Below, piece after piece: positions 57,450 through 64,000 of a stretch of 64,000 bases of DNA (its first letter is position 1; every line of letters begins with the position of its first letter). The translations under genes and the position numbers were made by a program. The notes under the pieces are model-generated. The model was not told the origin of the DNA, searched no databases, and saw only the letters and a program-made list of their open reading frames with translations. The DNA comes from Neobacillus rhizosphaerae (GTDB lineage Bacteria > Bacillota > Bacilli > Bacillales > Cytobacillaceae). The stretch spans positions 23,473 through 87,472 of the forward strand of contig NZ_CALBWS010000023.1 in assembly GCF_937468385.1 (NCBI RefSeq), read 5' to 3'.

Positions 57450-57857
57450 ATGGACCATTTTTGGGAGAATGAGTATATTCAAATTGCTGCTTATTATAGT
57501 GTCGTTATTTTATGTATGATTGTCTTTTTAGCCGTATTTGAAGTAGTAACCAAATATAAAAATTGGGATGAGATTAAAAAGGGAAACCTAGCAGTAGCGA
57601 TGGCTACCGGAGGAAAAATATTTGGTGTTGCCAATATCTTTCGTCATACGATTGCGCTGCATGATTCTTTACTGACAATGATTGGCTGGGGGATATATGG
57701 ATTTGTGCTGTTATTAATCGGCTATTTTATTTTTGAATTTTTAACACCAAAGTTCAAGATTGACGAGGAAATTCAAAATGATAATCGGGCTGTTGGCTTG
57801 ATTTCGTTGGTCATTTCCGTAGGGTTATCTTATGTGATTGGTGCAGGAATTTCTTAA
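57450..57857 (+). CDS. yshE: DUF350 membrane protein YshE
   Basis: A membrane protein of the DUF350 family; function unknown. The 135 residues form four hydrophobic segments (about 9-30, 47-63, 72-94 and 113-135), with GGKIFGVANIFRHTI typical of the family between the first and second. I take ATG 57450, with GGGGGAG 8 bases ahead; an ATG at 57429 overlaps the mutS2 stop (TAATG) and could be used by translational coupling. It lies at the end of polX-mutS2-yshE. A 27-codon ORF follows after 13 bases. Confidence 0.82.
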   Translation: MDHFWENEYIQIAAYYSVVILCMIVFLAVFEVVTKYKNWDEIKKGNLAVAMATGGKIFGVANIFRHTIALHDSLLTMIGWGIYGFVLLLIGYFIFEFLTPKFKIDEEIQNDNRAVGLISLVISVGLSYVIGAGIS

Positions 57858-57870
57858 GGGGAGATAAACT

Positions 57871-57954
57871 GTGGAGAAATTAGCTAAAGTTCTTATTGGC
57901 TTGTGCGGCTTGTTTTTGCTAATCGGTATCATTTATATGGTATTTTTTGCATAA
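57871..57954 (+). CDS. 27-residue hydrophobic micropeptide
   Basis: A short ORF reading MEKLAKVLIGLCGLFLLIGI followed by IYMVFFA. It starts at GTG 57871 with an AAGGGGAG ribosome binding site 7 bases ahead and stops just before a strong terminator (57958-57996). Nearly all of it is one membrane segment with a short basic N terminus. It sits 13 bases after yshE on the same strand and would be the last gene of that operon. It resembles no family I know; the ribosome binding site and exact fit before the terminator argue that it is translated. Confidence 0.55.
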   Translation: MEKLAKVLIGLCGLFLLIGIIYMVFFA

Positions 57955-57957
57955 GGG

Positions 57958-57996
57958 GAAATCATCGCTGAATGGTATCAGCGGTGATTTTTTTTT
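57958..57996 (+). terminator. Terminator after yshE and the micropeptide ORF
   Basis: The stem AATCATCGCTGA/TCAGCGGTGATT (one GU pair) is followed by eight T. Confidence 0.9.
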
Positions 57997-58034
57997 AGAA
58001 CTTATTATTGCTATATTAGTGTACTTAGTTTCCA

Positions 58035-58063
58035 TTGTTTATTGTGAAATACTGTACTATAAT
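58035..58063 (+). promoter_or_regulatory. lcfA promoter
   Basis: TTGTTT (58035-58040) and a perfect TATAAT (58058-58063) are 17 bases apart, about 60 bases before the lcfA start. No FadR-type palindrome is visible here. Confidence 0.6.
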
Positions 58064-58120
58064 AGAAGTGATTGTTGGAAAATTTTAAATAATTTAATAA
58101 AAAAAGGGAGGTTTGTTAAG

Positions 58121-59824
58121 TTGGAGTCTAAACCATGGTTGGATATTTACCCAAAAGAAATTCCTGCCACACTTGAATACTCCTCAGAACCAGTACAACA
58201 ATACTTAGAAGATGCAGCCAAGAGGTTTCCAGAAAAAATTGCTATTCATTTTATGGGTAAAGAACATACCTATAAAAAACTTTATGAAGATGCCTTAAAC
58301 TTTGCTAGTTATTTGCAGGAAACCTTGGGCATTGAAAAAGATGACCGGATCGCCATCATGCTTCCAAATACTCCTCAGGCGGTTATTAGTTATTTTGGTA
58401 TATTAATGGCGGGCGGAATTGTGGTCCAAACCAATCCGTTATATACGGAACGTGAACTGGAGTACCAAATGAAGGACTCCGGAGCCAAAGCCATTATCAC
58501 CTTAGATATCCTCTATCCACGTGTTTCGAAAGTTATTCCACAGACTGAGTTACAGCATATAATTGTAACCGCTATCAAAGACTACTTGCCATTTCCAAAA
58601 AATCTCGTTTATCCTTTCATTCAGAAAAAACAATATGGAATTGTCGTGAAAGTAAAGCATGAGGGAAACACCCATTTGCTTACAGAAATAGTAAAGGGAA
58701 GTCCGAAAAAATTGATCAAGTACAGTATCAATCCTGAGGAAGACATTGCCTTACTTCAATATACAGGCGGTACGACAGGATCTCCGAAAGGTGTAATGCT
58801 AACCCATAAAAATTTACTTTCCAACACAACAATGAGTGAAGCGTGGTTATACAAAGCAAAGCCTGGAGAAGAATCGATGCTCGGAATCGTTCCTTTTTTT
58901 CATGTTTATGGGATGACGGTATGCATGATTTTATCTATTAAGATGGCGTGTAAAATGATTTTATTGCCTAAATTCGATGCTTTGACAACATTAAAGACGA
59001 TTCAAAAACAACGTCCGACCCTTTTTCCGGGTGCACCGACCATCTATATTGGCTTATTAAATCACCCTGACATGAAAAAATACGACCTTTCTTCGATTCA
59101 TTCGTGTATTAGTGGTTCGGCCCCACTTCCAATTGAAGTTCAGCAGAAGTTTGAGGAAGTGACCGGAGGAAAGCTTGTCGAAGGCTATGGTTTATCAGAA
59201 GCATCACCTGTCACCCATTCCAACTTCTTGTGGGACGTGGAAAGAGTAAAGGGAAGCATCGGTGTTCCATACCCTGATACAGATGCTATGATTCTATCTA
59301 TGGATAATGGTGAACCAATGCCGGTTGGGGAAATTGGCGAAATTGTTGTAAAAGGACCGCAGATTATGAAAGGCTACTGGAATCGGCCAGAGGAAACGAA
59401 GGAAGTCCTCCATGACGGCTGGCTGTATACAGGAGACCTTGGCTACATGGATGAGCAGGGATATTTCTATGTCGTCGACCGCAAAAAGGATATGATTATT
59501 GCTGGTGGATACAATATTTATCCTCGGGAAATAGAGGAAGTATTGTATGAACATCCGGATGTGCTAGAGGCAGTCGCTGCCGGAATACCTGATCCATACC
59601 GCGGTGAAACCGTGAAGGCCTATATTGTCTTAAAAGAGGGCTCAGCTGTTACCTCAGATGAAATGAATGAATATGCAAGAAAGTATCTCGCAGCCTATAA
59701 AGCACCGAGACTATATGAATTTAGATCGGAATTACCGAAAACAGCTGTTGGGAAAATATTAAGAAGAATGCTAATAGAAGAAGAAAAACAAAAAATAGAG
59801 GAAGAAAGCATCAAGCACGCCTGA
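58121..59824 (+). CDS. lcfA: Long-chain fatty-acid--CoA ligase
   Basis: LcfA activates fatty acids to acyl-CoA with ATP for beta-oxidation. The 567-residue ANL-superfamily enzyme shows the P-loop LLQYTGGTTGSPKGVMLTHKN (cited as TGGTTGSPKG), VPFFHVYGM, the A5 motif EGYGLSEASPVTH, the A7 motif YTGDLGYMDEQGYFYVVDRKKDM in part, and the catalytic lysine in LPKTAVGKILRRML. The start is TTG 58121 (LESKPWLDIYP) behind AAAGGGAGG; an open frame back to 57947 crosses the preceding terminator and is not part of the gene. It heads the lcfA-fadR-fadB-etfB-etfA group. Confidence 0.95.
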   Translation: MESKPWLDIYPKEIPATLEYSSEPVQQYLEDAAKRFPEKIAIHFMGKEHTYKKLYEDALNFASYLQETLGIEKDDRIAIMLPNTPQAVISYFGILMAGGIVVQTNPLYTERELEYQMKDSGAKAIITLDILYPRVSKVIPQTELQHIIVTAIKDYLPFPKNLVYPFIQKKQYGIVVKVKHEGNTHLLTEIVKGSPKKLIKYSINPEEDIALLQYTGGTTGSPKGVMLTHKNLLSNTTMSEAWLYKAKPGEESMLGIVPFFHVYGMTVCMILSIKMACKMILLPKFDALTTLKTIQKQRPTLFPGAPTIYIGLLNHPDMKKYDLSSIHSCISGSAPLPIEVQQKFEEVTGGKLVEGYGLSEASPVTHSNFLWDVERVKGSIGVPYPDTDAMILSMDNGEPMPVGEIGEIVVKGPQIMKGYWNRPEETKEVLHDGWLYTGDLGYMDEQGYFYVVDRKKDMIIAGGYNIYPREIEEVLYEHPDVLEAVAAGIPDPYRGETVKAYIVLKEGSAVTSDEMNEYARKYLAAYKAPRLYEFRSELPKTAVGKILRRMLIEEEKQKIEEESIKHA

Positions 59825-59930
59825 CAATTAATTTAGTCAATCATTCATTTTTTTTTTGTGGAATCAGGCTTGTCTAATTGAAAAATTTGAAATATTATGA
59901 AGAGGGTGTTCCAGAATTTCTTGACAGAAA

Positions 59931-59960
59931 TAAATTTAAAAACTATTATTAAAATATGAA
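59931..59960 (+). promoter_or_regulatory. fadR promoter
   Basis: A perfect TTGACA (59931-59936) is followed, 18 bases later, by TATGAA (59955-59960), which lies inside the FadR operator. Confidence 0.5.
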
Positions 59961-59977
59961 TGATTATTCATTCATAT
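59954..59977. promoter_or_regulatory. FadR operator
   Basis: A 24-bp inverted repeat: ATATGAATGA and TCATTCATAT around TTAT. Its core ATGAATGATTATTCATTCAT fits the B. subtilis FadR consensus ATGAATGANTANTCATTCAT exactly. It overlaps the -10 region ahead of fadR; acyl-CoA should relieve repression. Confidence 0.85.
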
Positions 59978-60025
59978 TTTTCTTTTTTTACTATTAAAAT
60001 TCTAATCTTCAAAGGGGGGATATCG

Positions 60026-60610
60026 TTGAAAAAAACGAAGCCAAAATATATGCAAATTATTGATGCTGCCGTGATTGTTATCGCTGAAAATGGCTACCAT
60101 CAGGCACAGGTATCAAAAATTGCGAAACAGGCGGGAGTGGCTGACGGCACCATTTACCTGTATTTTAAAAACAAAGAAGACATTCTTATCTCCCTCTTTG
60201 AAGAAAAAATGGGAAGTTTTATTGAAGAAATAGATCAAATGATTGCAGGAAAAGGGACGGCGACAGAGAAGTTATTAATGATGATTGAAGCTCATTTCAA
60301 CCTGCTTTCTGCAGACCATCACCTTGCCATTGTCACCCAATTAGAATTGCGCCAATCGAATAAGGATTTACGCCTCCGTATTAACGATGTACTAAAGGGC
60401 TATTTAAAGGTGATTGATAAGATTATAATAGAAGGCAAAGAATCTGATGAGTTTTCAAGTGACCTTGATGTACGTCTTGCCCGGCAAATGATATTCGGTA
60501 CGATTGATGAAACAGCAACATCCTGGGTGATGAATGAGGAAAAATATGAAATCACTAAGCTGGCATCTCCGGTCCATCGTCTCTTGATTAATGGATTTAG
60601 AAGTCGCTAA
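60026..60610 (+). CDS. fadR: TetR-family fatty acid degradation regulator FadR
   Basis: FadR represses beta-oxidation genes and is released by long-chain acyl-CoA. The 194 residues match the B. subtilis protein in length. The N-terminal HTH (about 1-50) reads YMQIIDAAVIVIAENGYHQAQVSKIAKQAGVADGTIYLYF in part, and the C-terminal domain has the FadR-type RLARQMIFGTIDETATSWVM. The start is TTG 60026, after AAAGGGGGG; an in-frame codon at 59960 lies inside the operator. It lies between lcfA and fadB, 32 bases from the latter. Autoregulation is inferred from the operator. Confidence 0.95.
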   Translation: MKKTKPKYMQIIDAAVIVIAENGYHQAQVSKIAKQAGVADGTIYLYFKNKEDILISLFEEKMGSFIEEIDQMIAGKGTATEKLLMMIEAHFNLLSADHHLAIVTQLELRQSNKDLRLRINDVLKGYLKVIDKIIIEGKESDEFSSDLDVRLARQMIFGTIDETATSWVMNEEKYEITKLASPVHRLLINGFRSR

Positions 60611-60642
60611 CACATGGAAAATTAGGTAGAGGGGGAGTTTAA

Positions 60643-61416
60643 TTGGAATATTTAAAATGGTCTAGTGAGAGCAATATCGCGACAATCACGATTCAGCGAC
60701 CTCCGGCAAATGCCCTTTCATCAGGTCTTTTAAGGGAATTGTCGGAAGTACTTGATGAAATTGAACCGAACCATGAAATTAGGGTCATTGTCATACATGG
60801 TGAAGGACGCTTTTTCTCTGCAGGAGCAGACATTAAAGAATTTACCACCATTACTTCTTCCGAAGGCTTTGCAAATCTTGGAAAGTTTGGACAAGATTTG
60901 TTTGACCGGATGGAGAAATTTCCAAAGCCAATTATTGCAGCCATTCATGGGGCGGCCCTTGGCGGTGGTCTTGAACTCGCAATGGCTTGTCACATCCGTT
61001 ATGTTAGCGAAACAGCTAAACTTGGCCTGCCAGAGCTGCAGCTGGGATTAATCCCTGGATTTGCTGGCACCCAGCGTCTGCCGAAATATGTCGGGGTTGC
61101 CAGAGCAGCGGAAATGCTATTCACTTCTGAACCAATCACAGGATTAGAGGCAGTTCAATACGGTCTAGCCAATCACGCCTTCCCGGAAAATGAAGTACTG
61201 GATCAGGCTTATAAACTGGCGAAGAAAGTGGCCAAGAAAAGTCCTGGCTCGATTAGTGCTGCTATTCAACTATTAAATTATGCCAAAACAGAAGAATTTT
61301 ATGAAGGGACGAAAAAGGAAGCGGAGTTGTTTGGTGAAGTATTCGTCTCTGCTGATGCTAAAGAAGGCATCCAAGCTTTTATTGAAAAGAGAGAACCACA
61401 TTTTAAAGGGGAATAA
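60643..61416 (+). CDS. fadB: Enoyl-CoA hydratase
   Basis: A crotonase-fold enoyl-CoA hydratase of beta-oxidation, 257 residues. The oxyanion-hole and active-site motifs are visible: FFSAGADIKEF and AAIHGAALGGGLELAMACH, followed by LGLPELQLGLIPGFAGTQRLPKYVG in part, where one catalytic glutamate lies (LPELQLGLIPG). The start is TTG 60643 with AGAGGGGGAG ahead. Bacillus FadB is only the hydratase, unlike the E. coli multifunctional FadB. It lies 32 bases after fadR, with etfB 118 bases downstream. Confidence 0.93.
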   Translation: MEYLKWSSESNIATITIQRPPANALSSGLLRELSEVLDEIEPNHEIRVIVIHGEGRFFSAGADIKEFTTITSSEGFANLGKFGQDLFDRMEKFPKPIIAAIHGAALGGGLELAMACHIRYVSETAKLGLPELQLGLIPGFAGTQRLPKYVGVARAAEMLFTSEPITGLEAVQYGLANHAFPENEVLDQAYKLAKKVAKKSPGSISAAIQLLNYAKTEEFYEGTKKEAELFGEVFVSADAKEGIQAFIEKREPHFKGE

Positions 61417-61534
61417 ACTTACCTTGCTGGGGTCCTCCCTGCCAAGGTAGTTTTAACTAATATTTTTTTCAAAAAAATTTTTTCAATCTTTCGAACTGAA
61501 CAAATGTTTGAATATCTAGGAGGGAACCTTGACC

Positions 61535-62308
61535 ATGAATATTTTTGTATTAATGAAAAGAACCTTTGATACCGAAGAAAAGATTGCGTTGAACGGCGGA
61601 AAAATTAATGAGGATGGTGCCGAATTTATCATCAACCCTTACGATGAATATGCAATTGAAGAAGCCATCCAAGTCCGAGATGCCAATGGTGGAGAAGTAA
61701 CTGTTATTTCTGTCGGTGGCGAAGAAACCGAAAAGCAATTGCGTACAGCTCTTGCAATGGGTGCCGATAAAGCTGTCCTTATTAATACGGAAGACGATGT
61801 GGAAAATGGCGACCAATTTACAACTGCAAAACTACTTGCTGAATACTTAAAGGATAAAGACGCTGATTTAATCTTAGGCGGCAATGTTGCGATTGATGGT
61901 GGATCTGGTCAAGTTGGTCCGCGTGTTGCCGAACTGCTTAACATTCCTTACGTTACTACGATTACCAAGCTTGAAATCGATGGCAGTAATGTAACAGTTA
62001 CTCGTGATGTTGAAGGGGATTCAGAAGTCATCGAAACAAGCCTTCCGCTTTTAGTCACAGCACAACAAGGTCTTAATGAACCGCGCTACCCTTCATTACC
62101 TGGAATCATGAAAGCGAAGAAGAAGCCGTTTGCTGAATTAGAATTAGATGATCTTGACCTTGAAGAAGACGATGTGGAAGCAAAAACTAAAACAATTGAA
62201 ATTTATTTGCCGCCTAAAAAAGAAGCTGGAAAGGTTTTAGCTGGCGATTTAAATGATCAGGTTAAAGAACTTGTACACTTACTTCATACGGAAGCAAAAG
62301 TAATTTAA
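61535..62308 (+). CDS. etfB: Electron transfer flavoprotein subunit beta
   Basis: EtfB, with EtfA, accepts electrons from acyl-CoA dehydrogenases and passes them to the respiratory chain. The 257 residues match the family length. It binds AMP structurally; motifs include LMKRTFDTEEKI, AIEEAIQVRDANGGEVTVISVG in part, ALAMGADKAVLI and the recognition-loop region GLNEPRYPSLPGIMKAKKKP in part. I take ATG 61535, 10 bases from TAGGAGGG; an in-frame TTG at 61529 is closer to that site but would add two residues. etfA follows after 41 bases with its own ribosome binding site. Confidence 0.94.
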   Translation: MNIFVLMKRTFDTEEKIALNGGKINEDGAEFIINPYDEYAIEEAIQVRDANGGEVTVISVGGEETEKQLRTALAMGADKAVLINTEDDVENGDQFTTAKLLAEYLKDKDADLILGGNVAIDGGSGQVGPRVAELLNIPYVTTITKLEIDGSNVTVTRDVEGDSEVIETSLPLLVTAQQGLNEPRYPSLPGIMKAKKKPFAELELDDLDLEEDDVEAKTKTIEIYLPPKKEAGKVLAGDLNDQVKELVHLLHTEAKVI

Positions 62309-62349
62309 TCGAATTCACATAAAAATTGTTTTTTCAGGAGGTATATAGA

Positions 62350-63327
62350 ATGTCAAGAAAAGTATTGGTATTAGGAGAAGTTCGTGACGGATCGTTACGT
62401 AATGTATCATTTGAAGCAATCGCTGCAGCGAAAACAATTGCAGAAGGCGGAGAAGTAATTGGAGTAATAGCGGGTGAAACTGTAAGCGCTTTAGGAGCAG
62501 AATTAGTACAATATGGAGCAGACCGAGTTGTCGTTGTTGAAGATGAAAAATTAAAACAATATACATCAGATGGTTATGCCCAAGCATTATTGGCAGTAAT
62601 TAATCAAGAAAAACCAGAAGGACTCGTATTAGGACATACCGCGCTTGGGAAAGATTTAGCTCCACGAATTGCTGGTAAACTTTCGTCAGGTCTCATTTCT
62701 GATGTCATTGCCGTTGAAGCTGGTGGAGGAAATATTGTGTTTACCAGACCGATTTATTCCGGTAAAGCCTTTGAAAAGAAGATTGTTACCGACGGGCTTA
62801 TTTTTGCCACAGTACGTCCAAATAATATTGCAACATTGGCGAAGGATGAAAGCAGAAGTGGTGAGGTTTCCTCCCTTTCAGTTGAAATTATCAACCTTCG
62901 TGCCATCATTAAAGAGGTAGTAAGAAAAACAAGTGAAGGCGTAGATTTAAGTGAAGCAAAAGTGGTTATATCTGGCGGTCGTGGTGTAAAGAGCGCAGAA
63001 GGTTTTGAACCATTGAAAGAATTGGCGCAAGTTTTAGGCGGAGCAGTAGGAGCTTCCCGCGGTGCCTGTGATGCAGATTATTGCGATTATTCATTACAAA
63101 TTGGCCAAACTGGAAAGGTTGTTACACCCGACCTTTACATTGCCTGCGGAATTTCCGGAGCCATTCAGCACTTAGCTGGAATGTCCAACTCGAAAGTAAT
63201 CGTAGCCATTAATAAAGATCCGGAAGCAAATATTTTCAAAGTAGCAGATTACGGAATCGTCGGCGACTTGTTTGAAGTGGTTCCATTATTAACCGAAGAG
63301 TTTAAAAAGCTGAAAGTACATTCATAA
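62350..63327 (+). CDS. etfA: Electron transfer flavoprotein subunit alpha
   Basis: EtfA carries the redox-active FAD of the electron transfer flavoprotein. The 325-residue protein has an N-terminal domain (about 1-190) and the C-terminal FAD-binding domain with VISGGRGVKSAEGFEPLKELAQVLGGAVGASRGACDADY (in part), IGQTGKVVTPDLYIACGISGAIQHLAGM in part and INKDPEANIFKVADYGIVGD. The ATG at 62350 follows CAGGAGGTATATAG. It closes the beta-oxidation cluster, with a terminator at 63377-63410. Confidence 0.95.
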   Translation: MSRKVLVLGEVRDGSLRNVSFEAIAAAKTIAEGGEVIGVIAGETVSALGAELVQYGADRVVVVEDEKLKQYTSDGYAQALLAVINQEKPEGLVLGHTALGKDLAPRIAGKLSSGLISDVIAVEAGGGNIVFTRPIYSGKAFEKKIVTDGLIFATVRPNNIATLAKDESRSGEVSSLSVEIINLRAIIKEVVRKTSEGVDLSEAKVVISGGRGVKSAEGFEPLKELAQVLGGAVGASRGACDADYCDYSLQIGQTGKVVTPDLYIACGISGAIQHLAGMSNSKVIVAINKDPEANIFKVADYGIVGDLFEVVPLLTEEFKKLKVHS

Positions 63328-63376
63328 TAAGAGCGACAGATGGATTGGATCCGCTCCGTAAGAGATACAAGAAAAT

Positions 63377-63410
63377 AAAAAAGCGAGCGGAAGGTTCCGC
63401 TCGCTTTATT
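63377..63410 (+). terminator. Terminator after etfA
   Basis: The stem AAGCGAGCGGAA/TTCCGCTCGCTT is followed by TATT. It ends the etfBA transcript before trxA. Confidence 0.88.
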
Positions 63411-63535
63411 AATCATTAAGAATACTTAGGAGAGAAATAGGGGAAAATGACGGGAGAGCAATTTATTAGCGTGATTTTTTAATCAATGTTATACTTTCGG
63501 TAGTATTTTAGTATTTATTAGGAGGGCATTTTAAA

Positions 63536-63850
63536 ATGGCTATTTCACACGTAACAGATCAAAACTTTGCTGCTGAAACAGGTTCAGGCCTTGTTCTTGT
63601 AGATTTCTGGGCTCCTTGGTGCGGACCTTGTAAAATGATTGCTCCAGTTCTTGAAGAGCTTGATTCAGAAATGGGCGATAAAGTAAAAATTACCAAGCTT
63701 GATGTGGATGACAACCCACAAACAGCTGCTAATTTTGGTGTTATGAGCATTCCAACCTTATTGGTTATGAAAGATGGCGAAATTGTTGATAAAGTAGTCG
63801 GCTTCCAACCAAAAGAAGCTTTAGCAGGTGTTTTAGAAAAACACGTATAA
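63536..63850 (+). CDS. trxA: Thioredoxin
   Basis: TrxA reduces protein disulfides as a general hydrogen donor in the cytoplasm. The 104-residue protein has the active site WCGPC at W28-C29-G30-P31-C32 inside LVDFWAPWCGPCKMIAPVLEEL (in part), the cis-proline in SIPTLLVM and the C-terminal helix. The ATG at 63536 follows TTAGGAGGGCATTTTAAA. A TATACT at 63490-63495 may be its -10 box. Only about 30 bases after its stop the left end of an insertion sequence begins, seemingly inside the trxA terminator. Confidence 0.97.
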   Translation: MAISHVTDQNFAAETGSGLVLVDFWAPWCGPCKMIAPVLEELDSEMGDKVKITKLDVDDNPQTAANFGVMSIPTLLVMKDGEIVDKVVGFQPKEALAGVLEKHV

Positions 63851-63879
63851 TCTTCGGACAAAAAAACCTTAGCTGGAAT

Positions 63880-64000
63880 TGAACTGCCCCGTAAATGTTA
63901 GACACCAATCTGACGTTTACGGGGGTTTTTTTATGGCCAAATTTACAGCAGAAGATAGAATACAGATTGTTTTACGGTATGTAAATGGGAACGAAGCTAT
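63880..64000 (+). mobile_element. Left end of an IS3-type insertion sequence (continues past the window)
   Basis: The end TGAACTGCCCCGTAAATG followed by TTAGACA resembles the terminal repeats of IS3-family elements of the IS150 type. A 9-bp inverted repeat CCCCGTAAA (63887-63895)/TTTACGGGG (63916-63924) followed by a T run forms a terminator-like hairpin before the transposase frame. The right end is outside the window. Confidence 0.7.
63933..64000 (+). CDS. Transposase OrfA-type HTH protein, N-terminal fragment
   Basis: The frame begins ATG at 63933 and reads MAKFTAEDRIQIVLRYVNGN then EA, cut by the window end. The pattern of a lysine-phenylalanine start, KVR/RIQIVLRYL-type first helix and NGNEA turn is that of the helix-turn-helix OrfA of IS3-family elements. 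It is preceded by an IS-like end. Only 22 residues are visible, so the family call is tentative. It probably needs frameshifting with a downstream orfB or a single fused frame for full transposase, neither of which can be seen here. Confidence 0.6.
   Translation, partial: MAKFTAEDRIQIVLRYVNGNEA

Noticed and set aside
57947..58120. 58-residue N-terminal extension of LcfA with a membrane-like segment
   Set aside because: The frame crosses a strong terminator and the 27-codon ORF, contains the lcfA promoter, and the TTG at 58121 has a good ribosome binding site at the usual family start.

Overview
The window is chromosomal DNA of a low-GC, spore-forming member of the Bacillaceae (Bacillus or a close relative such as Neobacillus). 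Gene content and order follow the Bacillus subtilis segment from ald to trxA almost gene for gene. Spore genes (ytrH, ytrI, ytaF, ytxC, sspI), T-box leaders, an L20 leader and AGGAGG-type ribosome binding sites with many TTG starts all fit that group. No rRNA, tRNA, prophage or CRISPR array was seen.

Layout. 1-7.3 kb: the 3' end of ald, a candidate structured RNA, an M24 peptidase, ytkL, ytoI, ytpI, nrnA and the sporulation pair ytrHI. 7.4-17.9 kb: dnaE, malic enzyme, a GntR regulator, accDA, pfkA and pyk. 17.9-24.3 kb: ytvI, ytwI, the citZ-icd-mdh TCA genes and a MaoC-like gene. 24.5-35.1 kb: phoPR, polA, mutM, ytaF, coaE, gapB, speD, a small unknown and nrdR. 35.2-42.8 kb: dnaB-dnaI, ytxC, T-box-thrS, the L20 leader with infC-rpmI-rplT, and ysdA. 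42.8-57.9 kb: ysdB, a dimeric dUTPase, ysdC, sspI, ysgA, T-box-pheST, a pterin dehydratase, rnhC, zapA, cvpA, polX, mutS2 and yshE. 57.9-63.9 kb: lcfA-fadR-fadB-etfBA (beta-oxidation) and trxA. The last 120 bases are the left end of an IS3-type insertion sequence.

How it fits together. Central carbon flow is concentrated here: glycolysis (pfkA, pyk), gluconeogenesis (gapB with two CcpN-like sites), TCA entry (citZ with a cre-like site, icd, mdh), malonyl-CoA supply (accDA) and NADPH supply (malic enzyme, gapB). The malic enzyme and accDA genes carry the same 13-bp palindrome upstream, with a GntR-family regulator between them, suggesting one small regulon. Fatty acid breakdown is under FadR, whose operator lies at the fadR promoter. 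Replication and repair genes (dnaE, polA, mutM, dnaB, dnaI, nrdR, polX, mutS2, rnhC) are interspersed.

The least explained DNA is intergenic. There is a family of structured, MITE-like repeats (4 copies), a second dispersed repeat (about 5 copies), two unrelated arrays with an exact 21-bp period flanking pheST, and a candidate small RNA beside ald. I found no convincing new multi-gene system; these intergenic elements are the strongest leads.
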